Part shown: positions 46,751-59,110 of the stretch, piece by piece
How positions within the stretch are numbered: position 1 is the first letter of the stretch
How the letters are laid out: each line of letters starts with the position of its first letter
Assembly (NCBI GenBank): GCA_038501625.1
Contig: JAZAYU010000011.1
Coordinates: 12,284,849-12,348,848 of the forward strand
DNA: 64,000 bases
Origin: Corbicula japonica
Lineage: Eukaryota; Mollusca; Bivalvia; Venerida; Cyrenidae
Reading direction: 5' to 3'
Made by a program: the position numbers and the translations under genes
Notes under the pieces: model-generated
What the model was told of the DNA's origin: nothing
The model's database searches: none
Seen by the model: the letters and a program-made list of their open reading frames with translations, nothing else

Positions 46751-46935
46751 ATCCATCATCGGCTGTCATTGATGGTGGAAAAATCATCATCGACTGTCAT
46801 TGATGAAAAATCATCATAGACTGTCATTGATGGTGGAAAAATCATCATCGACTGTCATTGATGGTGGAAAAATCATCATCGACTGTCATTGATGGTGGAA
46901 AAATCATTGTCGACTGTCATTGATGGTGGAAAAAG
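46751..46935 (+). repeat. 31-bp minisatellite, six copies
   Basis: The phrase 'ctgtcattgatg' starts at 46,763, 46,794, 46,821, 46,852, 46,883 and 46,914. The step is 31 bp except one of 27. Each unit also has 'atcatcatcg' and 'gtgga' runs. An ORF through part of it stops in the second unit. Confidence 0.95.
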
Positions 46936-46939
46936 CCCA

Positions 46940-47408
46940 AAAGAGATAATAGCCTTTCAGGTCAGGATGTAATATTGTTTCAGTGTGAATAAAGCCATTG
47001 AACAAGTTTCACAGAAAATCAATTCTTCCAGACAACATGATAATTAAGATATCTACATTTACGGTTGAAACAAATGAATCAATGTCAATAAACGAATCAA
47101 TTTGAAAATGGGCAACTTTGAATAAGTATCATACGTTAGTGCTAATGTGGAAATTCTACTGACATAACTGACATTATTTGGCAAAGAATCGACTCGTAAT
47201 GACCGATTACAAAACCGCCATTACTTTTAATGCCGGGGAAATTAAAAATAATCACTAGTGTAAATATTAATATTCAGTTATATTTACATTTATATAGCAT
47301 ACAATACATGTAATGGTGCTATTTGAATGCTGTAAAAATAACAGATTCTATATCAATACAAACAGAGAACTAATTGCCAGCTTGTTTAAAATTTCATCAT
47401 CCAAAAAA
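46940..47408. other. Anonymous AT-rich stretch
   Basis: No gene or repeat that I can define. The short part at 46,683-46,710 resembles the duplicon just after its palindrome (7,166-7,190), suggesting unit 3 may resume briefly there. Confidence 0.45.
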
Positions 47409-50033
47409 AAAACTGGCTGTGAAAACGAGCTTGCAACGATGTGAATGATTTCGATGAACGTAATATGTGCGTTACAGAAAAAAAACTTTTAAAACAGGGT
47501 TATCGGTATCACAAATTAAGGAAACCCTTTTGCAAGTTTTACCGCCGATACCCAGATCTAATTCATAAATACAGGTGCAGTTTAAAATCACTATTGCAAC
47601 AATGTGTTTCACAGCCAGTTTTTATGGAGATTTAATTTACAAACTTAAGAAGATAAAAGGCATATTAATTACTCCCAGTTATTCGTAAAAACCATCTGTA
47701 ACTTTAAAAAGAAAGGTTACCAACATGATATTTTACAGCGCTCTGCAGGCCTGGTGATTAACCCAACTACAATTGATCATTATGCTTACCTCTTTGGTTG
47801 CACGACGGTGGCAGGGGTTTAAGAGTTTATGAAAATTTATGGGGAAATCATTTTTTAAAAGAACCTAGAAGCTCGATTCGTTTCTTTTATCCCTATCATC
47901 GTGTTTTTGCTGATTTTACTCCAGGTGCTCTAGTCTCGGTAAGATTATTTACTACCTACCATACGGCTTTACAATGCAATTAGCTTCTTATTTTTGGGTG
48001 GCGTGCCACCCAGTGTTTTTACATGTGAATTTTGGTCACATGATCAAAATGGTACCTCGGTCTCTATCCACTTATATAGTCGAACGCGGTTACCAAAAAG
48101 TGAAATTCGATCATTTTACCTCCAGAGAATTAGCTCCCCATAAATAACGTTTACAGTATATGTAGGTTCAATGAGTTTATGAGACGGTAGACGGTGCTGT
48201 ACTGTGCTAAAACCTTGACCGTATCATCAAGCGATCACGTGGTCATTTCTAGGTAAACAGGTTATCTCGCAGCAGCTTATGAGTTTACAAATAGCAATAC
48301 ACTGATCAGCTTTCAACAGATGGCTTTGCTTGTAATTAGTACTGATAAGCCAAGATAGGAACAATAATAAATATACGTTATTCAAGGGACATTCGGACAT
48401 TTACCAGTGAAAATAGCAGGAATAATAATGGGGTGATGATAGCTTATCTCAAACTTGGTGTGGCATTTCATTCATGCGGAATTTGGAGGGAAATTTGATT
48501 ATACAATAAGCATGGATATTAATGAAATATATTGTTCAAATGACTGCTGTTAAACTGTATTATTACTGATCGGCTTCCCACAGTTGCCAAGAGGAGTATT
48601 TCAAGCTACACTGCCAGGTGTATTTGTTTACTATCTGAAGTTCATGACCCCAGAAACTCATCCCCGTGATTTTAAAATTTTGACAGTTACAATAAAATGT
48701 ATTTTGTCATAAACTTTTCTCTGCCATTTTATTTGAAATGTTGCAAAGAAGTTATATAATAAAAAGGTTTAAGGGAAAATACTTCTTGGTTATTGTACTA
48801 TTTGAAAAGGGGCCCTTAGATGTGAAAAGGGGCCCTTAGATGTGAAGCATGTCAAAAATACCATGAAAACCTGCCCCCAGCGCCATCTAGTGGCTTAAAT
48901 ATTAAATAGTAAAGTTGGAGTTTTAACAAAAAAACGGCTTTAAAGTGTAAACTTCAGGCGAAACTTTAAAGCGTTTAAATTTAATTAGATTTGATGCAGT
49001 GCTCTGCATCATTTTTATAAAATTATTGCTTTATAGTCATATTATTCGAAAAGAACAAAATAAATAAATAAAATCATCCATTAACCATGATGCAACTTTT
49101 TTGCACACGGTACGTTTTCAAACAAGTTTTAGTTTCCAAAAAGCTAGCCGGTAATTAGCATGACATTCTAACAAAAAGACGGCTCTGAAGTGTAAACTTT
49201 AGACGAAACTTTAAAGCGTTTAAAGCGTTTCAATTTTATTAGACTTGATGCAGAGCTCTGACTTATTTTTTTAAATTTGCTTTAAAGTCATATTATTTTT
49301 TATTTTTGCATATATCTTATTTCCTTCTAGTCAATAAATATTGTTTCAAATCATAGTGCAAATAGCAACTATATCAAAGTTTAAGTATTTTTTATTTGTC
49401 CATGTGTTTCACTTCTTTCTTGTCAATTAAAAGTTTCAAATCAAAGGTTGACTTATGATTTATTTTTCCCGGCACAATATGACTTCATTCTTTGATATAA
49501 GCATCCACCCGAATATCCGTGGTAGATAAAAACTTGATAAAGCAGAAGCCGGGCATGCAAACATTTGCTCTGCCATCCGCAAGTTCCTTCACACTCCTCC
49601 AATAGGAAACTCCACACAATCTATAGATAATGTGACATGACAATCACTCTAAAACGCCACCCATCAGTACTTTCAGTGCTTTGATTTATATGTTTGTGTG
49701 CTTTTGCATGCAACATTGTTGAGCCGTTGGAGTTATTTCACCAAGACAACTTGTACTTGTTTTGTGATACGAGAACCTGTTGGGGGCAAGTGTGCGGTTG
49801 GTGCACCCCAGAACCTGGTTTAAACGCCCAGTGGCAATTTGTTTTGCCGCTGACCGTTCCAAGGCGGTATTCCCAAAGGTCCTCTACTTCGTTAATTGTT
49901 TGTGGCGTCCTATTTGAATTGATATACATAAAGAACGTGCTGTCTCTCTCTATCTCTCTTCTTTTTCGCTGCGTGGGGAAGCTGTGTTTTGTGAGTGTGG
50001 CGATTCCTGATTCCTGCATATATTACTTTTTAT
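47409..50033 (+). pseudogene. RT-like retroelement fragment, plus-strand copy split by an insertion
   Basis: Opposite in direction to the copies in units 1 and 2; its ends match about 2,285 and 1,355 of unit 1. The best protein piece is 47,441-47,635 ('NDFDERNMCVTEKKLLK', 'GYRYHKLRKPFCKFYRRYPD', 'SLKSLLQQCVSQPVF'), then 'GRGLRVYENLWGNHFLKEPR' and 'DFTPGALVSVR' near 47,800-47,945. The 3' part (49,694-50,033) includes 'LLFRCVGKLCFVSVAIPD'. I recall these phrases from invertebrate proteins of an RT-bearing family, downstream of the polymerase. No catalytic motifs remain. The 1.67-kb element at 47,995-49,663 separates its halves. Confidence 0.6.
47995..49663. mobile_element. 1.67-kb element with 10-bp inverted ends
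   Basis: Left TGGGTGGCGT (47,995-48,004) and right ACGCCACCCA (49,654-49,663) are exact inverted repeats. It interrupts the RT-like fragment at the point matching about 1,700 of unit 1. Inside are a diverged direct repeat (about 48,925-49,015 and 49,168-49,265, sharing 'cgaaactttaaagcgttt' and 'gatgcag.gctctg') and a short tandem of 'aaggggcccttagatgtg' (48,807-48,844). No transposase ORF. I could not define a clean target duplication. Confidence 0.65.
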
Positions 50034-50109
50034 CAGAAAGGTATGTTTATTATGCTCGCTTAACAGAACTGTTGTTTACATACCATGGTAAAAGTAGAGT
50101 TATGAAATA

Positions 50110-50455
50110 AGATCAAAATATTGAGAAATGTTAAATTAAATGATTATTTTGTAAAAATTTGCTCTCCAATATCTTTTTTCAAATTCTCCAGGATAAACAT
50201 GCCTTTATATTTATAGGAAGATAACACTAAGTCCTTGAGTTCTAGTTTTAAATTTTCGATGATGGACATTTGAAAAAAAAACAACAACCAACAACGACAC
50301 ACTATAAGGCCAAAATGTTAGCCAAGTCTATCCAATATTAACCGAGAAAATGCAAATGGACAGGTAGAAAGTTGTAGAACACCGCGGATTTTTTTCTTAT
50401 TTTTTGAAAACAACTTAAGAAATTATAAATAAATAAAAATGGAACACGAAAAATA
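50110..50455. other. Anonymous AT-rich stretch
   Basis: No gene, tandem repeat or hairpin that I can support. Confidence 0.5.
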
Positions 50456-50456
50456 T

Positions 50457-50705
50457 TGTAATACTGCAGGTTCGATTTGATCGAGCCTGGGCAGAAATGA
50501 AAATGCATTACTGTCTACAATGCCTAGCCCCGGGTTGAGCGCTGCTCAATATGTACACAAATATATGTATCGTGTTCAACGGTCTTCAGTGATAACAACA
50601 CTAATTGAATGTACGAGGAGACATTGTACAGCCGCCACACGGCGAAAACAACGCTACTGTCATATTTAAATAGATGAAAAGAGAACTTTAAAATACACCG
50701 AAAAC
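50457..50705 (-). repeat. Double-hairpin dispersed repeat, minus orientation
   Basis: Complement of the 206-bp sequence at 7,382, diverged: 'tactgcaggttcgattt', 'cctagccccgggttgagcg'. The following part (50,570-50,700) matches the interior of the 859-bp insertion ('cagccgccacacgg', 'gtagcgttg' reversed). Confidence 0.65.
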
Positions 50706-52495
50706 GACAAAAATCAAATTATTTCAAATCGAAGATAATCAACCAAGCTACATTTGATGATATATCCGTATAAAGGTTAATTTTAAATAAAGCCTTATTG
50801 AATTACCTTAAGACACGATAAGCGGAAAGAACAACCGCTTTATATAAAATTTGAACGTTATTGTTTATTTCTTACAATTAAAGCGAGTTTACTTAAAATA
50901 ACTGGTAATTAGTTTCGTTAAAACATATATAAAATTAAATTTAAAATACTTTGGAATAAGAGTATCCGTCATATCAAGGTGAATGCCGATTTAATTAACC
51001 AACTGAAAAAATTATTTAGATTTTTAAAAATTAATTCATAAGGAACACCCATATATTCCACAGATATGTTCCACAATGGCACCTCTGTACTTTTCGGGAT
51101 CGTGTACCCTGTAGTGGATCGATTTGCGTTTGCGGGAACGGATAAGGGGTTCAGTTATTGAACTGTTATTATAAATGAGATTTCTGAGAGTCCCAAAACA
51201 CGGCATATGAGCCTGTTCATGGAAAGTTATAGAACGTAATATTTTAACTAACCAAAAAAAATCGCCATTTCAATGAAATATTAGAAATTCTTATTTTTAC
51301 GCATCCTCTCAACAAATATAACTGGATCTGATATTACAGTGATATATGCGAAACCTCCGCGTTTCTACAATCACATTAATGTTTTTTCTCTTGGCAACAT
51401 TATTTTAATCAAAAGTTTATATTAGCTGATGTGCTTAAGTTATCTTTTTCCAAATAGATCCAACAAACTATGAATTATTTCTGGAACAACCATTTTTCCT
51501 TACCTTAAAAGGTCCAAAAATTTTATGAGTTTTATTGTTGTTTGGCTGTCCTCTTTTAAACGTTAATCAGCGATTTTGCTGAGCTTGTTAATTCACTAAA
51601 TATTTATGAAAGTTATAATTAATATTGAACTTTTAAAAGCTCAAAATCATGAAGAAAAGTCTTTTGCTTCTAATTGAGGTTTTCGTCAATTTCAAATTCC
51701 TTTATTCAGGCTAAGAAGCATTGTCAGCAGTTTCTAAATAGCAAGTATATTTCATTTAAAATACGTGGCCATTTTGAGCATTTTCTCAATATTCGGCTTA
51801 TAAGTTAGAATTATTTATAAACATGTTTGTTTTTAACCAAATTCTATTGGATATTGATTTTTTTTCTTAAAGTACATGCTATTTTAAATACCTGTACATG
51901 TACGATATAATGACAAATCAACACTATTGTAATTTGGTTTGACATGACAATGATATTATAAAACGAATTCAGAACTTTTTAATCGGTGTTACATTCTTCT
52001 GTATTTGTCTAAACAAAACAAAGCAGACAAAAGGATAAAACTCACTCAAGTGGACTTTATTACTTTTTTCATTTCCTTTTCTGGAAAATTAATGTACTTT
52101 TTGTGCTGTTGCATCATTGAAAACATTGACAGTTATTTTACCAGACTATTTGAGATCTTGCAATAAAGATTGCTGTCTTAAAGCGGCGTTAATCAATATC
52201 AACTGTATTAGTTCGTTTGTACCTAAACGGGAAACACTTTCAAAGGAAATCGCACTGAAACAGATTGTCTCATATTATTTGATATTCTTTTAAAACCATT
52301 TTGTATGGAAACGGCAACAGTAAATATACTAGGAAAAGTGAAAAACACCCATTGGTAAAGCTTTTGTTTAGAAATCATGCCGTTATTGAAAGCAATAGAT
52401 GAAGACCAAATTGGAAACTAGAAACCACAAAAACAAGAGAAAGAACCTAGTTAAGGTATTGAACCGTGCGTGGCAAAATATTTTTGGAAATATTT
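50706..52495. other. Anonymous AT-rich stretch
   Basis: About 1.8 kb with no convincing ORF or repeat. Confidence 0.5.
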
Positions 52496-52499
52496 ACAG

Positions 52500-52680
52500 C
52501 AAAATTGTGTTAATATAGATAAAAATGGAACTTTGAAAGCAACAGAACTCGACAAATATGAAAATATTGCAGGCTCGGTTTGATTTAGCATGTTCATGGG
52601 GAGTAATGGAAATGCATAATACTGCCAATGCCACGTAGCCCCGGGTTATGTGCAACTTAATATTAACCCAAGTTAACAAT
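52500..52680 (-). repeat. Double-hairpin dispersed repeat, minus orientation
   Basis: Matches the complement of 7,382-7,587: 'gcaggctcggtttgattt', 'tgttcatggggagtaatgg', 'tagccccgggtt'. Confidence 0.7.
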
Positions 52681-53230
52681 ACAATTCTGATTAATCCCGA
52701 ACGATAAAAAACAGCAGTTGCACCTTGAAACAAATGTATCAGCGATTGAATAAAAAACAACAACAAAATTTGATGTTAGTCTGATTGTCCTATGGCGAGA
52801 AGTTCAAGACCAAAATAGAAAATTCCTTCTGAAATCGATCTCTGTTTCTCTTATGCGCTGATTGCCGATTCATCAAGCATGTTTTACAACAGTTGGTATA
52901 AGACAGACGATGCTACGCTGCAAAGCACCAACCTCACAATTTGGCTTCTGTCGATTTAGAACTGTACTACAAGCTTTGAGTCAGACTTTTTTCAGGCATT
53001 CGCCTTGTCCACCTATAATTTTCACATTACACGAATCAGTTCCTTATAATTTACTTACATCTTGCCAGGAACATTTATTATATTGAACGTTTTTTTTCGT
53101 TTTATAGTATTAAATTCGTTAAACACTTACATCAAGGAAAAATATTTGCAAACAATATCTTCATTAGTTCATCCTATCACATATTTGAAAGTATTATAAT
53201 AAGTTGTCCTGTTTGAGCTTGTAAATCTGC
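52681..53230. other. Anonymous stretch
   Basis: The open frame at 52,862-53,086 begins on TTG and has no domain; not supported as a gene. Confidence 0.5.
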
Positions 53231-53234
53231 TTGA

Positions 53235-53400
53235 ATTAGATGAAAAGGGAACTTTGAAGCCACCGAACACGACAAATATGAAACAATTGCAGGCTCGGTT
53301 TGATTGAGCTTGTTCATGGGCAGTAATGGAAATGCAAATTACTGCCCGCGCCGCTCAGCATAGAATTGCGCGCAACTCAATATTTACACCAATAAACAGT
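53235..53400 (-). repeat. Double-hairpin dispersed repeat, minus orientation
   Basis: Well preserved: 'gatgaaaagggaactttg', 'ccaccgaacacgacaaatat', 'gcaggctcggtttgattg', 'gggcagtaatggaaatgc', then a degraded 'gcgcgcaactcaatatt'. Confidence 0.75.
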
Positions 53401-54333
53401 ACAGAACATAATCGCTTCAACGACTTGTAACAATTTATGTAATTGGTTGTTATAGTAGTTTTGTTTGTAATAGCGCTTTCGAGTAGCCCCAGCCCTAAAC
53501 TTAAGTAAGAATATACTATTGAAAAATCATACTTGTCCATATAGACTCCAATATATAATCTCTCTAACAGAACACAAAAGGTCCCATCGAATTCTTTCTT
53601 ATAGACGGGATTTTCAATGATATTGTTAAATTATCGTTAACGAACTTTTAAGAAGCTAATTTTAATGGAATTTTATTTAGCACCGATTTTTGACGAAGCG
53701 ACCCCTTCATGCGCAATCTCGATTTCTGTGACGTTTCGGAAATCCTACTTTCGCTTTTAGTTGCGCGGACCAAATTTATTTTAGTAAATTAAAATTTTAT
53801 TAGCCCGAACAACTAATGCTGCAAATTTGTGCCTATAGTTACAAATACATGTAATATTTCATACAAGAGCGGGTTAAATTGAAATAATGCCGCTTAATTG
53901 TACAATTTTAATTACTTCAAAATCAGTACCTGTGATTTCACACGTATTTACAAATAGACGTAATGCTGAATTAGACTTTATTCTTTTTTAATTCATTCAC
54001 TTGTTTATCAGCACGAATGCGCCTTGGTTTCACTCCCGTCGATTTTTTTTATATTTTAAGCACTAGTTACAAACCACAATATATAAACTTCGCTTTTTTG
54101 GAATAATTGTCTAATTTTCTTTAAAAGATCTTAGAGAAGTAATATGTGCAACATCATCCTTTTTGAGATTATTTTTAGACCCAACTTCCTGCCTCATCAG
54201 TTATTACAAATGATTTATCTCGGGTTGGCAGACGATATTCACATTTTGCGGACAAAGTATGGATCTGAAATAATCAATACGGATAAAAGATTCAATCCTC
54301 TCTGAAAGAAAGAATTCTGTATACCAGGGCCAA
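53401..54333. other. Anonymous AT-rich stretch
   Basis: No gene or repeat that I can support. Confidence 0.5.
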
Positions 54334-54482
54334 AGATAATAATTCTCAGATTGGAGACCAGTCTTAAATCTCAGTCATCTGATTGGCTGAAATGGCGACC
54401 AGTCGCCTTTTCAACCAGTCAGATGCTTGAAATTGTATACTAGTCTCCAATTAAGATTTATGATCTTGGACACCGGACAAGA
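54334..54482. repeat. Hairpin MITE-like element, copy 9 (outside the duplicon)
   Basis: Left 'ccagggccaaagataat' and 'ttggagaccagtcttaaatc'; right 'tagtctccaa' and 'tttatgatcttggacaccgg'. It is an independent insertion, which shows the hairpin family is dispersed and not merely part of the duplicon. Sequence continues 'tcatctgattggctgaaatg' in the loop. Confidence 0.8.
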
Positions 54483-57123
54483 CCGATAGATTAACAGAAG
54501 TTCAGCGCCATCATTCAAAGAGAAGTTGCATTAAAAGCGCTTCTGCAGCAGGCAGGGTGTATCTAAACCAGGGTTATTATTAAATTATAATACACTTACG
54601 AATATTAAAGTTAACTTCTCAGAATTGTTTTTGTGTTTGTCTCTTGCATGGTTGGCGAGGCACTGCTGCCATATTTGTATGGATATGGGGTCATCGATAA
54701 GTTTTATATTGAGAAAACACCTTTTTTCAAAGTGAAAGCTAACTGTTAAACAAACTTGATTGCTTTGCTTATGCCACTGCTTGCACAACAGAAGCAGACG
54801 TTTAATTCCCGATATGCATATTTCACTTTTAAATGCAGCTTCATAAAATTATCGAGTATGTTGATAGGTTCAAGTAAATTTACCAAGGCAACTAGTTTGT
54901 TAAGAAAAAGGCATGGCCAATGAGTTGCTGTTTTACACTCGAACCTGTTTTAAACCATCCAGTCACAAACATGTTTCCAATTATATATTCCCATAAGGGT
55001 TGTATTTATAAGGTTGTATTTTTATTGATTGTTTTCGTCTTATTGTTTTTAAATGAATAATTGTTAAGTGTTTACTCTCGTTATCATTTCTTTTACAGTT
55101 TAGTGTGTCTTTTCCCGATATGCATTCTAGGGGTTTTACAGATAATCATTATTAAATGCATGCATTGGAATATCGTCTTTTTTGGCCTTGGAGTATTAAT
55201 CAGCTTGTAGGATTAACAAACCCCACAATTATGTATCTTAAAATCTCATAGCCCACGGTATTTAAGTTCATTACCATCTGCATGCAATCGCATAGCAGCA
55301 TTTAAAATAATTATACAAATCTCTGTAGTATTGTTTCATGAAACTTTGCAAGGGAGAGTGAGGAAACGCACTTTTCTTTAGAACAAACAAAACAAATCTT
55401 TTGTATTTAAAGAACAAAGCAACCACACGTGCAGGTCAATAATCAATTAGAAAGAGAAAACATAAACACGACCTTATAATCGCAAACGATAAAATTATGA
55501 CGAGAATCCGTAATAACCGTCCTGGGATTGTCCAATATATGAATATATTTGACGTTTCAATCTGCTTTTAAAACACATCCTTCTCAGAATTGCCGATTTT
55601 CTCCCATAAATAAATACATGCAAATTATCTTTGTCTGGCAACAGCCCTGAATATGTCACATTTAGAGGATGGGAGATGATAAACATATACATACTACATG
55701 TTCCAAAGCAGCCACAAAATATGATTCATTTTGCACATGAATTGTTACGGGAACAATTTTGATAATGTGATTTAACACTTAATACTTTTATCATAAAAAT
55801 GACCCATAAACTTTCTCGGCGTTTGTAGCCAACATTATATATTCCCAGACTCTGCTGAACTTTTGCTTACGTGAGTCAAAATACTTGATTTTTGTAATGC
55901 TGAACATAAAACAACAACATCAACAACAGTTTCATATTATTACTTTTCTAAACATACCTTACATGGTATTGTTTCCTGATTTGCTTCCGTTCGATATCGG
56001 TTTTAATATTTTGGGTACCCCGGAATAAAATGAATGTTTTAATAAAATGAAACATAATTTTTTAATATTGTGTTTCAATTTTGCATGATTGCTAGTTTTG
56101 TTTATTCAGAACAAAACAGTTGCCGGCTAAAAACAGTCTGCAGATCTGAATATTAGACAAATTTGACGAAGAGCTATTTCAATTACAGATGTCGAAAATC
56201 TAATTGGATTTAAGACTCTTTCCATCTTCTTCAGAAACTCTGCACTGATTAAATAATCAATCTTGTTATGCAGAAAATATATTTAGGTTTTCATATTTGC
56301 ATTGCTTTGCATTTGAAAGCGAGGGATGAGTGCATTTATATGGATATGAACATTTCAACAGTTTCTTGTGCTTTTTATTACGCTAGACCGTCGAAATACA
56401 CAAAATATAAAAACAGAATTTTAACTATACAAATGTTATATTTTCAGCTTAAAGTTCGGACCGTCCCAGACAGACTCTAAATCTACGTAAGACACTGCAC
56501 CTTAAGCCAATAACCTGTTGTAGTCGTATTCATCATAGAGTTCATGGTTTAATTTCAGAGATGACTGCGAAATTGGTTTCGTTTTATTTATTTAAACTTA
56601 AAAAGTCTTTGCCACATATAGAAGCTAACACTGACCGTGTTATTGATTGAGTATATTATCCTCTTATAACTTATCTCCTTTTAATACCTATATTCTATAG
56701 AAGCTCAATGTTCTTGGATGTTTCTATGTTAATAACCCGTCCAGATTTAGAAAGATTATGTTTTAGTCAACAATTAACTATGCCGGTATTTACGTACAGT
56801 CGTGACCATTAGGACGGCTAACCCTCAAACGCAAAGTTTGCGACAAGCTAATTAATATTGATTTGCTTAGAGACGCATTTGCCTCAGAGACATCAAAAAA
56901 ATTGACACTCGTGGCTTTTTATAACAAAATTATCCAATGAAAGCTATTTTGAATGCATAAAACGGTGTTATATAAATATTTCATGAATTCATTTTTTGTT
57001 TCCTTTGCATAAATCTATTTAATGACATCGTTTATTTTTTCATATCAAACCTAACATGAATATTGGCCACATGCAGATCTTTTAGTAATTCAGTGCTATT
57101 CAAATAGAAGATAAAGACTTTTT
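54483..57123. other. Anonymous AT-rich stretch
   Basis: About 2.6 kb with only short ORFs (for example 56,268-56,480) that lack recognisable motifs. I see no tandem repeat or inverted end. A diverged trace of the RT-element 3' region may lie near 54,910-54,975 ('cactcgaacctgttttaaac'). Confidence 0.5.
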
Positions 57124-57201
57124 AACCAGGTTTTCTTTAGAAAAATCCTGGTTATTAGATTGGGGTATGTCGTTTGGCGGGCGGGCAGGCGGGCGTCAAC
57201 A

Positions 57202-58035
57202 TTTTGTGAAGTTTTTTGTTAAAGTTGTGTTTTTCTCAGTAACCGTTCAAGGTACAACTTTGAAACTTAACATAGTTGTCCGACATATCAATACCAATTA
57301 TCAGGACAAGTTTCATAATCCCTGACTGTATTTTGACAAAGTTATGCCCCTTTTTCACTTAGAAATTTTGTGAAGTTTTTTGTTAAAGTTGTGTTTTTCT
57401 CAGTAACCGTTCAAGGTACAACTTTGAAACTTAACATAGTTGTCTGACATATCAATACCAATTATCAGGACAAGTTCATAATCCCTGACTGTATTTTGAC
57501 AAAGTTATGCCCCTTTTTCACTTAGAAATTTTGTGAAGTTTTTTTGTGAAATTTGTGTTTTTCTCAGTAACCGTTTAAGGTACAACTTTGAAACTTAACA
57601 TAGTTGGCTGACATCTCAAAACCAATTATCAGGACAAGTTTCATAATCCCTGACTGTATTTTGACAAAGTTATGCCCCTTTTTCACTTAGAAATTTTGTT
57701 AAGTTTTTTGTGAAAGTTGTGTTTTTCTCAGTAACCGTTTAAGGTACAACTTTGAAACTTTACATAGTTATCTGACATCTCAATACCAATTATGAGGACA
57801 AGTTTTATAATCCCTGACTTATTTTGACAAAGTTATGCCCCTTTTTCACTTAAAAATTGTGTTAAGTTTTTTGTGAAAGTTGTCTTTTCTCAGTTACCAT
57901 TCAAGGTATAGCTTTAAAACTTTACATAATTGTTTGACATCACAGTACCAATTATCAGGTCAAGTTTCATAGGGGTTTTGATTGTGTTTTGCAAAAGTTA
58001 TGCCCCTTTTTGACTTAGATTTTTTGTTAAGTATT
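57202..58035 (+). repeat. Five tandem repeats of about 165 bp
   Basis: 'gttatgcccctttttcactt' recurs near 57,343, 57,507, 57,670, 57,834 and (with a variant) 58,001. Each unit also has 'ctcagtaaccgttcaaggta' and 'ataccaattatcaggacaag'. Confidence 0.92.
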
Positions 58036-58750
58036 TTGTGAATGTTATCTGTTGATGCCAAATTGCCTGTTGACGCTTAGCTTGGTTTGTGGGTAGCTTA
58101 TATCAACAGGCAGCTTGCGATTGCTACCCAGGTGTCTGTGATTAATGTCAAGGTCACTCGCTAAATATAGAAATAGAGCTTACCCTCAATAACTTGAGTT
58201 TGCTTTTACCTCTGGATGCCAACTTAGTATATGAGTAGCTAATATCAAAAGACAGCTTGGGATTGCCACAGGTATCTGTGATCAAGGTCAAGGTCACTGT
58301 TGCTAAAACTAGAAATTCAGTTTTCGCTCGATAACTTGAGTTTGCTTTGGTATATTTACGCCGAACTTAGTGTTGGTATCTAATATCAAGATGCAGCTTG
58401 AGATTGCTACCCAGGCGCCTGTGATAAAGCTCAAGGTCACTGTAGCTAAAAATAGAAATTCAGTTTCTGCTCAATAGCTTGAGTTTTCTTTGGCCTATTG
58501 ACACCAAACTTGGTTTGTGGGTAGCTTATATCAAGACACTACTTAGGATTGATACCCAGGTGTCTGTGATAAAGGTCTATGTCATTTTTGCTAAAAATAG
58601 AAATTTAGGTTTATCCTTATTACTTGGGTAAGCTGTGATCTATTGACACCAAACTTTCTTTGGGTAGCTGATACCAAGACGCAACTCGGGATTTCTACTC
58701 AGAAGTCTGTGATCAAGATCAAGGTCACTGTTGCTAAAAAAAGAAGTTCA
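58035..58750 (+). repeat. Five tandem repeats of about 143 bp
   Basis: Units share 'ttgatgccaaa.ttg', 'gggtagctaatatcaa', 'gattgctacccaggtgtctg' and 'tcaaggtcactgttgctaaa', with phrase starts near 58,132, 58,265, 58,419, 58,560 and 58,706. The ORF at 58,643-58,840 is incidental. Confidence 0.88.
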
Positions 58751-58854
58751 GTTTCTTTATATCAGATATTTTCTTTACAAAAGTATAAGTATAAAATGAA
58801 AACCTGGTTTTCGGCACGTGGCGACGACTTTTTCTTGTAATAGTTTTTGTGTCC

Positions 58855-59110
58855 GACTTTCATGAACACTTAACTTTGGCTATAACTTTGCAATTCCTTT
58901 CAGTTAATATTTCTTCATCAACTCTTCATACTAAATTGCTTATGTCAACAGCCCCATGATGATGCCAAATCTTAAGGGTCAGGTTACAATTGATGGAGTT
59001 ATGCCCCTTTTTGCACTTCTTAATATTTATCAAACCATCAAATTATATTGCTTATGACAACATAGTTATGAAGCTGCTAAAATCGTAAGGTCAAAGTCAC
59101 GTTTGACGGA
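58855..59110. repeat. Two degenerate array-like units outside the element
   Basis: Contains 'agttatgcccctttttgcac' and two 'aaattatattgcttatg.caaca'-type phrases, resembling the arrays but beyond the right inverted end; possibly remains of another element. Confidence 0.5.

Larger units (their letters stand above)
57124..58809 (+). mobile_element. Non-autonomous composite element with 12-bp inverted ends and two tandem arrays
   Basis: Left AACCAGGTTTTC, which folds at once with CCTGGTT (57,124-57,153), and right GAAAACCTGGTT (58,798-58,809): exact inverted repeats. After a G-rich run ('ggcgggcgggcaggcgggcg') come five repeats of about 165 bp, then five of about 143 bp. No protein. Same architecture as 19,494-21,780 but with different sequence. 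Confidence 0.7.

Noticed and set aside
46751..46935. Regularly spaced repeats resembling a CRISPR array
   Set aside because: The units are directly adjacent 31-bp minisatellite copies with no unique spacers, in a eukaryotic context.
56268..56480. 70-residue ATG ORF
   Set aside because: Length is within chance expectation for this much DNA, with no motif, splice context or repeat relation.
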